Origin: Papaver somniferum
Lineage: Eukaryota; Streptophyta; Magnoliopsida; Ranunculales; Papaveraceae
Reading direction: 5' to 3'
Assembly: GCF_003573695.1 (NCBI RefSeq)
Contig: NC_039363.1
Span: 157,134,406-157,198,405 of the forward strand
Length of the DNA: 64,000 nucleotides
Positions 36,957 through 50,207 of this stretch are shown in pieces (the first letter of the stretch is position 1; every line of letters starts with the position of its first letter). The notes under the pieces were generated by a model. It saw nothing but the letters and a program-made list of their open reading frames with translations, searched no databases and was not told the DNA's origin. Position numbers and translations under genes: made by a program.

Positions 36957-39782
36957 TGCTAGAGCATAGCTCGGTTGAACCTACCAAGTGTTGGTATGTC
37001 AAGTTTGGTTGTCATATTTTAGCGAGCCAAAACTCATTTAAAGAGTCGCTTGATTATGTACTAGAGACAACTTCGTATAGGTTAGATTGAAAGCATTAGG
37101 ATATGAGACATTACAAGTATTGCGAAGACTTGAAGAAGTGAAGAAGTAAGGGGTTACAACGACAACATCATCCTTCCACTTGAGGTTAGTGATGTTTGAC
37201 TTGAACTGTTTCATTCCCTAACTATCTTTCAAGTCGTGCATATTGAAAACATAACTGCGAAGCATGAATGATTTTACTCTAGTTAGACATAGTATTAAGG
37301 AATACAATATGAGGTTTACTGCTTAACCATTAAACTTTGTATATAAGACATCGACATAATCGTTTGAATGTTATTGTGACTATGTATGGGTATAAGGTGA
37401 AGATTTCATCATAGGAAACAATGTCTTACATTTGTTTAAAGGAAGTAAATTCATGAACTTGTTTTGTGAATCGAAAGGGAAATCGCTAGGCATTATTGGT
37501 ATTGTTGTTATTCATTGCATATCTTTTGAACAACCAACATGTGTGATTAGTATAAACGCGCATGACTTGTTTATGTTCCTGGAAAAACTATTCACAAATG
37601 CCTGAGTTTTGTATTGGTATGACTTTTATTAGTGAAACCGATCTTAAATAATCACCTAAGATGGTATGATCGATTTAGTGTTATTGGTATGACCAACTTT
37701 AGGCAAAGGGGAACCGATCCTAGTAAGAGGTGCAACCGATCACAAGAGAGGAATCGATCCTTGTAAGAGGTGCAACACGTTTTTAGTAGATGGCGGAACC
37801 GATCCTATGAACATGTGCAACAAGATTGTAGTTTTGGGGGAACCGATCCTATGAACATGTGTAGGCGCTTACAAGTAGTTACCATAAGTTGTGGGGAACT
37901 GATCCTAGTACCCATTCAACAGAATTTTGGTAACTAGCGTGACTATGCAAAGTAATGACATGGAGATAGAACCGAAACTTGTCTTGGTAGAATCGTGAAA
38001 CCCGTGTTTGGTGATTGAGTGTTCTTGATCAATCACGTAGTTCTTGAAAGTTAGATGAACCAATTCTAAGCTTGTTTGAAAGTGTGGCAAATCGGTTTCA
38101 AGATTGTAAGTATGAAAGAGGATTTACAAAGTAAGGATGTCGACATTCTTTGAACACGTGCAATAACGCTTACCTTTTATTGTTCAAAGATATTCCTTAA
38201 TAGCTAAAGGAAAATCTCGGATCGAAAAATAAGTTGAGAATCTTTTAATTAAGGTTTTTAATTTTATTTTTGGAAAATGAAAATTAGTAATGTGCATTTA
38301 CTAGTTGGAGATTTTCTGAGAGATTTTCGGTCAATATCTGGACAAATCATTTCCAGGAATTATGGAAACCGAATTTGGAATATATTGCATATCTTGAGAA
38401 TATTTTCGGTTTTGGAAATTCCTTGGTATCCAAACTTCCTTGGTATAGAAATATCAAAGTTTGCATTTCGAGCAAACTAATCCTCGGAGCCAGCAAAACT
38501 ACCTCAGTTGTGTTGTTACTGGTGGAGCCGCCTATTCAGAGAGGAAAGTAACCTGATTAGGCGAAATCTCTTACGCCCGCTCGGTTTAAAAACTTCTTTG
38601 GGATTGAGTACCGTTGGTGGAAAACTAGATAATTGTGGTTTATCTTTTGCTTTCAATTGATTTGATTGACAAGATTGCACCTAGTTTGTTTATGCTTGAG
38701 AATCTTCTCTTCTGATATAAGATTCACTCAAACTAGATCGAAGTTTCGACGGGGATCTTTAGACTGTTTGTAGATCTAAAGACGTCTTGTGATAATCCAT
38801 TGTTAACAGACTCCGTGTGCGTGATTGATCACAAGAGATTCAAGTTGATTGTGTGCAGGTGTTTATTGAAGATCTAAGAAGATTTGAAGATAGAGAAGAC
38901 TTTTAAAATTTCTGATTTGGGTTCATAATCTTTGGTGTGCACAATACTTGTTTCGGTAAAAGAGGATCCAACTATAATCGGTTTATCCTTGTGGTAGATT
39001 GGATTGAGTAGTTGTGTAGATCGGCATCAATACAATTTGTTGTAATTAAAAGTATTAAATGCAAAATCTTAACAATTACTTTGGTAGTTCTTGATAAGAT
39101 AGATCTAAGAACCTGACAAATGAGTTTATTGATTTATCGAACTCACATCACTTGGTTGAAAAGAGTTGATACCAAACAAATTTGTTGTTCCTTTACTGTT
39201 TGGAATACGAACCAAAGGAATTGTTCCAAGTACGTGACTTATTATAAGTTGGAGGCATAGGAATACAGATGGAACTAGGTGAACTATAGGTTTAGTTGCT
39301 TGGTCTCAACTATATGAAGTTGGTTTGATTTTGTATAGCGGCTTAATCCTGAGAGTATTCAATTCTAGACAAGGTCCCGAGGTTTTTCTGCAATTGTGGT
39401 TTCCTCGTTAACAAAATCTTGTTGTGTCATTTACTTTTATTTTCCGCAATTATAATTGTTGTTATTATAATTTAAAGTAAATTACACAAATGTTAATTCC
39501 TATTTACTTGATAGTAATCCTATTGTGTTTGGTTAAGTCCGAACCATTTATCAAGTAAACATACTTCGTTGTTGCATTGTATCGATCTTGTATCCATTGT
39601 CAATCACACAAGTTATCTTGTTGTCGTATTGTCTCGATCTCATATCCATAGACGATCACACGAAGTGTGAACCGATTTGTTGTATTGTCTCGAATCAGTC
39701 TATAGACAATCACTTTCGGAGAAAGAACTTATAGGTGGAAAAGTTATAGATCGAGGTACATTTGGGTACCCTCGTCTTTTCA
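36957..39782 (+). repeat. 3' LTR of element A
   Basis: Begins TGCTAGAGCATAGCTCGG, one base different from the 5' LTR, and ends CTCGTCTTTTCA. It is colinear with 30282-33098. One local difference is an additional ~25 bp around 37975. Confidence 0.93.
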
Positions 39783-40355
39783 GTACGAAGCGTGGTGCAA
39801 ATGTCAATCCTACGCCATCTATATTAAGATATCAAGCACGTTAAAGTCAATACTTATGCATAAACATATGCGGATAATCAGAAACTCAATGAGTTTATTC
39901 AAAGAGAGGTAAATCTTTTGCCTTGATTCTATCTTGTCCTACTATCTTTTGTAGGGTTGGGTATTATCTAATACGAAATAGAGTAAGACATAAAAGCTTT
40001 CCCATCATGATTACAACCACATACAACCAAGTGGGCTCTATAGATTGCTAACAACATCAACAACTACTACATCAACACCAGCGTGTCTCACGGGATAACA
40101 CTGTTGTAGAACTAGGCATATTTTTTTAAAGAATTTTAACAATTAAATCAGATGGTAAACTTCATCCATTCAATTTTTTATGGGATAAATTATATTTCTA
40201 TCATTGTTTATAGTGTCTTATGTTGTTTTCTTTTGATCAGGCTGGAGAAGATAATGAGGGCACGAGAAAGAAACAACTGCCGAGACTATTTATACATTGT
40301 TTTCTAGCTGATATTTGGATTTAGTGGATATGTTCTTCTTTTCATTCGCAAGTAT
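39783..40355. other. Intergenic stretch without recognisable features
   Basis: It starts with the right GTACG target duplication of element A and ends with the presumed left target duplication AGTAT of the next solo LTR. The sequence in between is AT-rich with many stops in all frames. Nothing identifiable. Confidence 0.6.
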
Positions 40356-42849
40356 TGTTAGAGCACTGCTCGGTCGAACTCGCAAGCGTTGCTATCTCAA
40401 GCTTTTTTTCAAGTTTAGTTGTCAAAACTATAAGTCCTTATTTCTAGTCTACTTATAGCTATGTCATGGATTAGGATAGAATATGTAGTTGAGCCTTAGA
40501 CTTCACGGCGTTTATCGATTGAAGATGAAGAACTACTAAGGGGAGCTTATGGAACTTCATCAACAAAAGGTATGTGGAGACTTGAACTCATCTATCACTC
40601 AGAAGTCTATTTTTATTCTATCTCCTACTGAGACAAAAGTCGTATAGCTATATAGACTTTAATTTATACACATTCGATATTTCGAGCTGAGTTTAACTCG
40701 CTTACATATTTCTCGAAATATAAGTTCGTAAGATTTTGCTTTAACCAATTTCATCTTTATTCTTGACGAAAGTTAAAAGATGATCATGTGATAATCGCCT
40801 GGTAACATCTTATATGATTTGTGTGAAACAGTCATTTGATGTAGACTCGGAATGTTTCGTGTTGATCTATTGATCACTTGAAATTGCTTTGAAGCTAATA
40901 GTTTGTGTGAGACAGCTATTCCCGTCTTCCAAGAATGTTTCAATGGTTAAGATGGAGTTTATAAAGATTAACCATTGATTGAATATAACACAATATGCTT
41001 ACTTGTATGCTAACTGTTGCAAGTTATTCAAAGTTCCGGGAACCATGGTATGCATACTCGTATGCGTACTGGTTTGGAAGTTGAAGTCCGAGAACTTAGT
41101 ATGCATACCAGCTTAAAAGTTCAAGTCCGGGGATTCAACCGAGTTTGGTCACTTACGACAGTATGCGTACCCGTTCACATACTGGCGAACCCAGACCAAG
41201 TACGGAACTATAAGTACGCGTACCTGTTTGCATACTTAAGTGGGATAAGTTCTAAAATTGGTTTGTTCATGAACAAATACATTTATATATTAAGGAATGC
41301 AATATTTTGCAAGCCGTGGCTATAATGTTGATGAACTGATTCAAGTGAATCAAAATTGATTTTGCTTCAACTGTGTTTTGTATAATTCTATGAGAATATA
41401 AGCAATTTAACAACTCCATAAGTAGTTTCATTTGATTCATTTGAACTAGTTGTGTTTAAGATGAACAAGGTTGATATGAAAGTGTTTATATGGCTAACTT
41501 TGGTTAACTATTGTTGAGCCAACTATGTGCACACGTTTGGGTGTGGTTACTCATACCTAAATGAAGTCACATTTCATTTGTGTATAAAAGCTAAGTTTGA
41601 TCTAACGGTTGAAAGATATTAGCTTGACTCTAATCAGGTTTTCATCTAACGGTGAATATTGAATGCTTTGTTACTAAGGTAACATTGATTGCAAACCCTG
41701 ATTTGAAGACTATATAAGGGAGAAATCTGGCAACTGGTAAACCTAATCCCCATATCTCATGTGTGATACTAGTTGCGACTAGAGTCGATTCTCCTTTAAC
41801 CTGGGTTTTTCCTAAAACCATTATAGGTTAACGACTTAGAGACTTCATTGGGATTCTGAAGCCAGACCCAACTATTTTCTCTGTAGTTGCATGTTCTGTT
41901 CTTACTTTTTTCTATCGGGTTGAGTATTATCTTCTCTAAGATCTGCTCGAGATTTAATCTCCGATAGGTAAGATAAAAAGTAGTCACAAACATCTCTGTC
42001 TCGTCGTTTGTGATTCCACAATATCTTGTTTCGCTTCCATACGATTAAGATTATTGCGAGGTGATTGATATTACTAGGCTGTTCTTTGGGAATATAAGTT
42101 TGGTGTATCAATTGGTTCATGTTCACCTTGATTTATCAGAATACGGAACAAAACTCGTAGGTATTTCTGTGGGAGACAAATTTATCTATTCAATAGACTT
42201 TTCTGTGTGAGACATATTTGTTTATCAAGTCTTCGACTTTGGGTCGTAGCAACTCTTAGTTATGGGTGAGATCGTCTAAGGGAATCAAGTGCATAGAATC
42301 CAGCGTGGTTCAATAGGCGTAAGGAACGCGACTGTACCTTAATCAGTGTGAGATTGGTTAGGGATCAACTACATTCCAGTCCGAAGTTAACTTGTAGTAG
42401 GCTAGAGGCTGTAGCGGCTTAATACAGTGTGGTGTTCAAATCTGGACTAGGTTCCGGGGTTTTTCTGCATTTGCGGTTTCCTCGTTAACAAAATTTCTGA
42501 TGTCTGTGTTATTTCTTTTTCGCATTATATTCTTATATAATTGAAATATCACAGGTTGTGCGTAGTTCAATCAAATAGATAATCCAACCTTTGGTTGTTG
42601 ATATAAATTGATTGACACTTGGATATTGGTCTTTGGTACCATCCAAGTTATTTCTCATATTAATCCATCTCACAGATTTTTATTTTTCGACTGCAAATTG
42701 ATTTGAGAAATTGAGATATAACTCTTGGATGTATTTTTCTTGATTGAGTCTGACTGTCTAGTTGATTATCTTGGAAATATGTCGGAGTTTGTCCATACAT
42801 ATTGCCTAAACGAAATATTGGGTCTGGTTGTTAGACCCCCGGTTTTTCA
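40356..42849 (+). mobile_element. Solo LTR of Sirevirus-like family B
   Basis: Begins TGTTAGAGCACTGCTCGGTC and ends CCCCCGGTTTTTCA. It is flanked by AGTAT (40351-40355) and AGTAC (42850-42854), a 5-bp duplication with one mutation. A TATATAAG box lies at 41711-41718 and the shared TTTTTCTGCATTTGCGGTTT block near 42460. No primer site follows, so it is a solo LTR. Its U3 part contains scattered GTATGC/GCATAC motifs (41040-41240). Confidence 0.85.
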
Positions 42850-42854
42850 AGTAC

Positions 42855-43665
42855 TTTTGTTTACAAGAGGACACATTTTCATAATGATAAAGATAATAGA
42901 GAATGTTTTAATTTGTTAACTAAAATAGTGAGAATGTTATCATCTTTTCTACTAAAATTGATTCAATTTTAAACATCTGAACTCATCGTTAAAAGGAGGA
43001 ATTTGTATTTATGGAGGCATGGAGATCACATACTGATGTTTATTTATACAAAAAAAATTTACCTCCGTATGAGTAATGGATGCTTATTCATACGTCAAAT
43101 ATAAATGTTAGGGAATAAACCTAAAAAAAATCATCTTTTACAATGTTGTAGTTGGTCATTAACCCTCACTCCTATAAGCGTGTGTTACTTATAAGTTATA
43201 ATAATGTTTATGTAGTCTCATATTTTTCAATGTCTTTATTTATGTTATTTGTATGGATTTAGAGAGATGGATTTGTGTTTTTGACTGTCTAGTCGCTCAA
43301 CTTTCGACAGGTACGATAGATTCTAAAACTGGGAGGAGATGATAACAAGGGTTATGAACTCAGATGGTGTAATACTCCAATGGTGTATTTAATCCTGATG
43401 GATGTTGGAAAATCCATTGTGAGATCAGAGAAACATTCAGCAACTGATGGAACATATCGTGAGGATAGTCCGACATGGAGGTTGAGGATTCGACCGTCTG
43501 CAAAATCTGTTGTGACCGGCAAAGAAACTGAAGATTTAGCGTAACATAACATGGCCACACTCATGGACATTCTAAGGTTAATTAGTGACAAATCAGTGTA
43601 CCTACTATTCCGAATTTTAGGAAAGTGCATCTGTTATATGGACTAGGATGAATAAAAATGAATAG
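42855..43665. other. Unassigned spacer between two family B LTRs
   Basis: About 810 bp. A plus-strand frame is open between roughly 43330 and 43544 (including GYELRWCNTPMVYLILMDVG), but I recognise no domain and it starts just after a stop. A minus-strand frame covers the same bases. Neither is convincing. Confidence 0.4.
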
Positions 43666-46014
43666 TGTTAGAGCATTGCTCGGTCGAACTCACAAGTGTT
43701 ACTATCTCAAGCTTGTTGTAGAATTTATTGTAATAACTATATCTTGATTTCTAGTGTATAATTAGTTAAGTCTCGGATTAGGATAGAAATGTATTTGAGA
43801 AACAGAGGATCACAGCAGTCATCATTGCATTCTACCATCTGAAGGCGAAGATCAACCGAAGCTTTTGGATAACTTCATCAACAAAAGGTAAGTGAATACT
43901 GAACCACCTATATCTCAAGTTATATTCACTTTTTTATCCTCGGAGACGATGTCGCATAATTAATTATGTCCCATAACTAATTAGACTAGTATGCATAGAC
44001 AAGAATTTCGAGTCAAGTTTATCTTGATAATTTATTGAAATATACTGACCTTGATGAATTTCGGCTAAGGACAATTTATTGTTCAGAGTCAAAATCATGA
44101 TTTAAGTTTTATCGCTCGAAAATAACATGAAACAGTGATATGTGTCATCGATGCTATTCTGGAATGTTTCGAGTCGATTTAGAGAAAAATATAAACTACT
44201 ATAGATTCGGATACAAGATAGTGGTATCAGTCTTACAAACTGGGAAAAATGTTATACGTCAGAACCCGTATTACATGCACTCGTACACATATCGTAGTAG
44301 CTATACATGTCGACTTACAGATTTGTGATGCTCATATTCTTATGCACATCATATGAAAATCTGTTTAACTCGATCAGTGTGCATACTCGTATTTCTGAAC
44401 TATGGTTACGGAACCGGGGTGAGTATCCAAACCGGTACGTGAACTAAAACAGTTATGTGTTCCTGAACTCGAAAGCGTTTCCAAATAGGTACGCAAACCG
44501 ATTTAGTTTTTAAACTCCGGAACCGGCGACAGTCTTAAAGTTTCCAAACCGATACGTAAACTTAAAAAGTTATATGAACTCCAGAACTTTGGTTTGGTGG
44601 AAAGTTTCCAAACTGGTACGCAAACTTAAAAAGTTCTGTTAACTCCGGAACTTTGGTTTGGTGGAAAGTTTGCAAACTGGTACACAAACCTAAAAAGTTA
44701 TGTGAACTCCGAAACTTGGTTTTGGTTTAAAGTTTCCAAACCGGTATGCGTAGGGTGACTGAACCGACACACGAACGACAATGGTATTTGTACCTTACAC
44801 ACCTACTAACCATGTTGATTATATTTTCAAGTCTGTTAAAATTATTTCTTCGAGATAATTAGCATTTGATTAATTCTCAATAAAAAGTAGACTTAGTTGA
44901 TCACATGTTTGTGACTCAGAGTTAATGTCTTATGTGTTCATGAAAATGAAGATTAAGCTTTTAAGTTCAAACCGGCTAGTTTCGGCTAACCAAGTTGAAC
45001 ATAGTATTTGTACCTGGTTCGGTTATGGTTTCATCTAACCAGAGTGTATATCTTGCTTACGTAAATCATATTCAAATATTCATCTAACGGTGGATATTGT
45101 TTGCTTGGTTCCAAAGCTATCTTAGCTTAAACCTAAAGCAACCTATGCTTTGAATGTCTATAAAAGGGGAACTTCAAGCAACTGGGATTTTTGAATCCCG
45201 ACACTACTTTTTGGTGTGTCCTAGTTGTATCTAGAATCGTTCTCTTCCTAACCCTTTTAAGGTTTAGCGACTATAAAGACTTCATAGGGATTCGTGAATC
45301 CAGGTCCAATTATCTTTCCTTGATAACTTGAGTATCTTGATCTTGATCGTTTGTAGAGCTTGCTCCATCGATCAAGATAGATAAAAATCATCAAAGTTGT
45401 CTTTGTCTCAAACTTTGTTGATTCCACGAGTTTTATACTTGGTGTGACGTCATCTAAGGAAATCAATTGCGCAGATAACTGCTGGGATTCAAGAGGCGTA
45501 AGGAGCGCGATTGTACCTTAATCGGTGGGATACTTTTTAGGGCTCAAATACATTTCAGTCTGAAGTTAATTCGTAGTAGGCTAGTGTCTGTAGCGTCTTA
45601 ATACTGTTTGGTGTTAAATCTGGACTAGGTCCCGGGGTTTTTCTGCATTTGCGGTTTCCTCGTTAACAAAACTTCTGGTGTCTGTGTTATTACTTTTTCC
45701 GCATTACATTGTTTATCTTTATAATTGAAATATCACAGGTTGTACGTTGATCAATCATAGTAGATACGTCCGACCTAGTTTGTTGGATATGACTTAGTTG
45801 ATTCTTGGACATTGGTCTTTGGTACCGACCAAGTAATCTCTTTTTGATTAGGTTCACAAACTTGTTTTTGTAAACGTTTTAATCGCAAGAGAATGAGATA
45901 TAACTCTGGATACTATTCCTTGATTGATTTTATCTCTCGGAGTTGTATTGAGTTTGTCCATACAAATTTCCTAAGAAAAAAGTGGTGGTATATTTTGGTA
46001 CTCCCGCATTTTCA
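43666..46014 (+). repeat. 5' LTR of Sirevirus-like element B
   Basis: TGTTAGAGCATTGCTCGGTC to CTCCCGCATTTTCA, 2349 bp, followed directly by the tRNA-Met primer site. TATAAAAG lies at 45159-45166. About four imperfect ~75-80-bp units (GAACTTTGGTTTGGTGGAAA, AAACTGGTACGCAAAC) occupy 44440-44760. The start and the TTTTCTGCATTTGCGGTTT block are shared with family A, showing that A and B are related subfamilies. Confidence 0.9.
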
Positions 46015-46016
46015 AT

Positions 46017-46028
46017 TGGTATCAGAGC
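46017..46028 (+). other. Primer-binding site, initiator tRNA-Met
   Basis: TGGTATCAGAGC lies two bases after the LTR end, the same arrangement as in element A. It shows that the following gag belongs to this LTR. Confidence 0.95.
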
Positions 46029-46055
46029 AGGCAAATGCGCTAAGACCTAACAAGT

Positions 46056-49000
46056 ATGTGTTTTAAGAAGTATGACTATATGGACAGGAGTGCAATCTCG
46101 ATAAACGTATCACCAGCATTTAAAAGTTTAAATTACTTATGGTGGAAAAATTTTATGCGTTCCTTTTTACAAGATCGTGATTTTGAGATATGGAAACTTG
46201 TAGTTATTGGATACAATGCGCCAACAGTTATCAGAGACGGAAATACTGTTGTGAAGCCATTAGGACAATATAGTGAATCCAAGATAAGTACTGCAAAGCA
46301 TAATTCAGACGGGTTAAACGCTATTATCCGCGCCATAGGTCTAGATCTTCAGCACCACGTGACATCGTGCACTAAGTCTAAAGATGCTTGGGATATCTTA
46401 GAAACCGTATTTAAAGGAGATACCTCAGAGAAAGAAGCTAGGATACAAAACCTAAATTCTGACTGGGAAAATCTTCGTATGGCTGATGAAGAATCGTTTA
46501 ATGAATTTAATCAAAAAGTATCTGGAATTGTTAATGCATGTTTTGCATTAGGGAAGACTATTCCACAAAAGGACATTGTGATGAAAATTCTCCGTTCTCT
46601 ACCAGCAAGATACGAGTCTAAGAAACGCACTATCATGGAAGGGAATAACCTTGAAACTATTTCCAGAAATACTCTTGTTGGAAAGGTGAAGATCTTTAAT
46701 CATGAGCTGCAATCCAAAGATGGAAAGGTTATTGCGTCCAAAGTATTGAAAGATACTAAAACTCTCAAAAGTGAAAGTGTTGACAACTCTGGAGATGATC
46801 TTGTTAATCCTGAATTCTTCTATGAAGATATTGATAACTCAATATCACTGATCACAAGATAGTTTAGAGAACTTCTTAGGAAGAGAAATAAAAGATTTTC
46901 CAGAGAAGAACTCTCAAAGCTAGTTAAGCCACGTAATCGTATTTCTGCCAAAAACATAGATTCTAGTGATACTTACAATGAGGATATGCCACAATGCTTT
47001 AAGTGTAAAGGGTTCGATCACTTTGCTAATAAGTGTCCAAATCGTAAGAAATACAGTGGCAACAAGAGTCTTGCTGCAACACTTGATGAAACAACATCTG
47101 ATCATTATGATTCCGAAGAGGAAGATGGTTCAAGTGTAGCACTATTGGGAGAAATTATCAATTTTGATAATTGAAGCAGTACTCATATCAGTCTTGATAA
47201 TTTACTTGATGACTCTTCATCAAAATCTCTGGAAGATGTAATGGATTTTTCATATACTAATGAAAATTCTGTCAATGTTTCAGGTACCTTGTGTCTAGCT
47301 GCATATGTTGTTCCTGAATCAATCTCCAAATCGACATGTCCTTATTGTTCTAGTCAGGGTCATGGACTCATAAAATGTTTCAAGTACTGAAAAGACGAGG
47401 GTACCCAAATATACCTCAATCTAAAACTTTTCCTACCTATAAGTCTTTTCTCCGAAAGTGACTGTCTATGGACTGATGTCGAGATAATACAACTAATCGG
47501 TTCACACTTCGTGTGATCGTCTATGGATACGAGATCGAGACAATACAACAACGAAGTATGTTTACTTGATAAATGGTTCGGACTTGACCAAACACAATAG
47601 GATTACTTATCAAGTAAATAGGAATTAACGTTTGTGTATTTTATTTCTAATTATAATAAAAAATAATTATAATTGCGGAAATAGAAAAGTAAAAGACACA
47701 ACAAGATTTTGTTAACGAGGAAACCGCAAATGCAGAAAAATCCCGGGACCTTGTCCAGAATTGAATACTCTCAGGATTAAGCCGCTATACAAAATTAAAC
47801 CAACTTCGTATAGTTGAGACCAAGCAACTAAACCTTTAGTTCACCTAGTTCTGTATGTATTCCCACGCCTCCAACTTATGAATAAGTCACGTACTTGGAA
47901 CAATTCCTTTGGTTCGTATTCCAAACCGTAAAGGAACAACAACTCTATTTGGTAGCAACTCTCTTCAACCAAGTGACGTGAGTTCGACAAAGGCTCTTCT
48001 GTTTATCTCAATAAATTCCTTCGTCAGGCTCTTAGATCTATCTTATGATCAACTACCGAAGTAATTGTTAAGATTTTGCAATCAATACTTTTGATCACAA
48101 AGAATTGTATTGATGCCGATCTACACAACTAATAAATCTAATCTACCACAAGGATAAACAGATTATAGTTGGATCCTCTATACCGAAACAAGTATTGTGC
48201 ACACCAAATATTATGAACCCCAAATCAGAAATCTTCAAAGTCTTCTTTGTCTTCAAATCTTCTTAGATCTTCAATAAACACCTGCACACAATCAACTTGA
48301 ATCTATTGTGATCAATCATGTACATAACGGAGTCTGTTAACAATGGATTATCACAAGATGTCTTTAGATATACAAACAGTCTAAAGATCCTTGTGGAAAC
48401 TTCGATCTAGTTTGAGGGAATCTTATAATAGAAGAGAATATTCTCAAGCATAAACAAACTAGGTGCAATCAAAGTTCAACTACCGTTAGTCAATCAAATC
48501 AATCGAAAACAAAAGATAAACCGCAATTATCTAGTTTCCCACCAACGGTACTAATAGAGATTCTCAATACCAAATAAGACTTTAAACTGAGTGGCCGTAA
48601 GAGATTTCGCCTAATTAGGTTACTCTCCTCTCCGAATAGGCGGCTTCACCAGTAACAACACAACCGAGGAAGTTTGCTGTCATGAAGGATTAGTTTTCTT
48701 GAAATGAAAACTTTCATATTTATAGTCCAAGGAAGTTTGGACACCAAGGAATTTCCAAAATCGAAAATATTCTTAAGATATGCAATATATTCCAAATTCG
48801 ATTTCCATAATTCCTGGAAATGCTCTGTCCAAAATATTGACCGAAATTCTCTTTGGAAAAATCTCCAACTAGTAAATGCACATTACTAATTCTCATTTTC
48901 CTAAAATAAAATTGAAAACCTTAGATAAAAGATTCTTAACTTATTTATGTTTCGATCCTGGGATTTTCTTCCTTTAGCTATTAAGGAATAACTTTGAACA

Positions 49001-50207
49001 ATAAAAGATAAACATTACTACACGTGTTCAAAGTATGTCGACATCCTTACTTTGTAAGTCCTCTTTCATACTTACAACCTTGAAACCGATTTGCCACACT
49101 TCCAAACAAGTTTAGAATTGGTTAACCTGACTTTCAAGAACTATGTGATTGATCAAGAACACTCAATCACAAATCATGGGTTTAACGGTTCTACCAAAAC
49201 AAGTTTCGGTTATACCTCCATGTGAGTACTGTGTATAGTCATACTAGCTTTCCAAAATTCAGTTGACTAGGTACTAGGATCGGTTGCTGACATATATATG
49301 GCATCTAACTTGTACGTGTTGCACATGTCCATATGATCGGTTCCCCTATCTACTAAAACTTGATGCAACTCATACAAGGATCGATTCCCCTTTGTGATGT
49401 GTTGCACCTCTTACTAGGATCGGTTCCCCTTTACCCAGAGTCGGTCATACACAAAATCACAAACTCGATCATACCATCTCAGGTGATTACTTAAGATCGG
49501 TTTCACTAATAAAAGTCATACCAATACAAAAGTCAGGCTTTTATGAATAGTTTTACCAAGAACATAAACAAGTCATGAGCGGTTATACTAATCACACATA
49601 TTGGTTGTTCACAAGATATGCAATGAATAATAATACCAATAACGCCTGGAAAAACAAGTTCATGAATTTACTTCCTTAAAACACATGCAAAACATTGTTT
49701 CCTGAGATGAAATCCTCACCTCATACCCATATATAATCACAATAGCATTCAAACGATTATGTCGATATCTTATATACAAAGTTTAATGGTTAAGTAATAA
49801 ACCTCGTATTGTATTCCTTAATACTATGTCTAGCTAGAGTGTCATTTATGCTTCGCAGTTTTGTTTTCAATATGCACGACTTGAAAGATACGATAGGGAA
49901 TGAAACAGTTCAAGTAAAATATCACTAACCTCAAGTGGAAGGATGATTTTGTCATTGTAGCTTCTTACTTCTTCACTTCTTCAAGTCTTCGCAATACTTG
50001 TAATGTCTCATATCCTAATACTTTCAAGCTAACCTATACGAAGTTTACTCTAGTACATAATCAAGCGACTCTTAAAATGAGTTTCGATTCTCTAAAATAT
50101 GACAACCAAACTTGGCATACCAACGCTTGGTGGATTCAACCGAGCTATGCTCTAGCAAGTACAAACATAAGCTAAGGTATGTCAATAAACTGCAACAGGG
50201 GAGATAG
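46056..50207 (+). pseudogene. gag: Decayed Copia gag gene, split by a solo LTR
   Basis: Gag packages the element RNA into virus-like particles in the cytoplasm. From ATG 46056 the frame shows the Copia gag start (LNYLWWKNFMRSFLQDRDFE) and the UBN2-type body (HVTSCTKSKDAWDIL, EARIQNLNSDWENL, IPQKDIVMKILRSLPARY). In-frame stops lie at 46860 (TAG) and 47172 (TGA). Reading through them, two zinc knuckles follow: CFKCKGFDHFANKC at 46995-47036 and CPYCSSQGHGLIKC at 47337-47378, both CX2CX4HX4C. The frame is interrupted after codon 47385-47387 by the LTR at 47388-50157 and resumes in frame at 50163 (KHKLRYVNKLQQGR) until a TAG at 50205. No protease, integrase or reverse transcriptase follows. Two stops plus an insertion mean it is dead. 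Confidence 0.9.
47388..50157 (-). mobile_element. Solo LTR of family A, reversed, inside the gag gene
   Basis: On the plus strand it begins TGAAAAGACGAGGGTACCC and ends CGAGCTATGCTCTAGCA, the exact reverse of family A termini. The 5-bp target duplication AGTAC is perfect (47383-47387 and 50158-50162). At 2770 bp it is full length compared with element A. The surrounding gag sequence is colinear across the insertion, so nothing else was lost at the integration site. Confidence 0.95.

Larger units (their letters stand above)
30282..39782 (+). mobile_element. Complete Sirevirus-like Copia retrotransposon A, non-autonomous
   Basis: Two direct LTRs (30282-33098 and 36957-39782) bracket 3858 bp. 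The element is flanked by a perfect 5-bp target duplication GTACG (30277-30281 and 39783-39787), so both ends are certain. Directly after the 5' LTR comes the initiator tRNA-Met primer site, and before the 3' LTR several polypurine tracts, the arrangement reported for Sireviruses. The internal part has two decayed reading frames but no recognisable protease, integrase, reverse transcriptase or RNase H. It would therefore have depended on enzymes supplied in trans. The two LTRs differ by scattered substitutions and small indels (2817 versus 2826 bp), indicating an insertion of moderate age. Confidence 0.93.
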
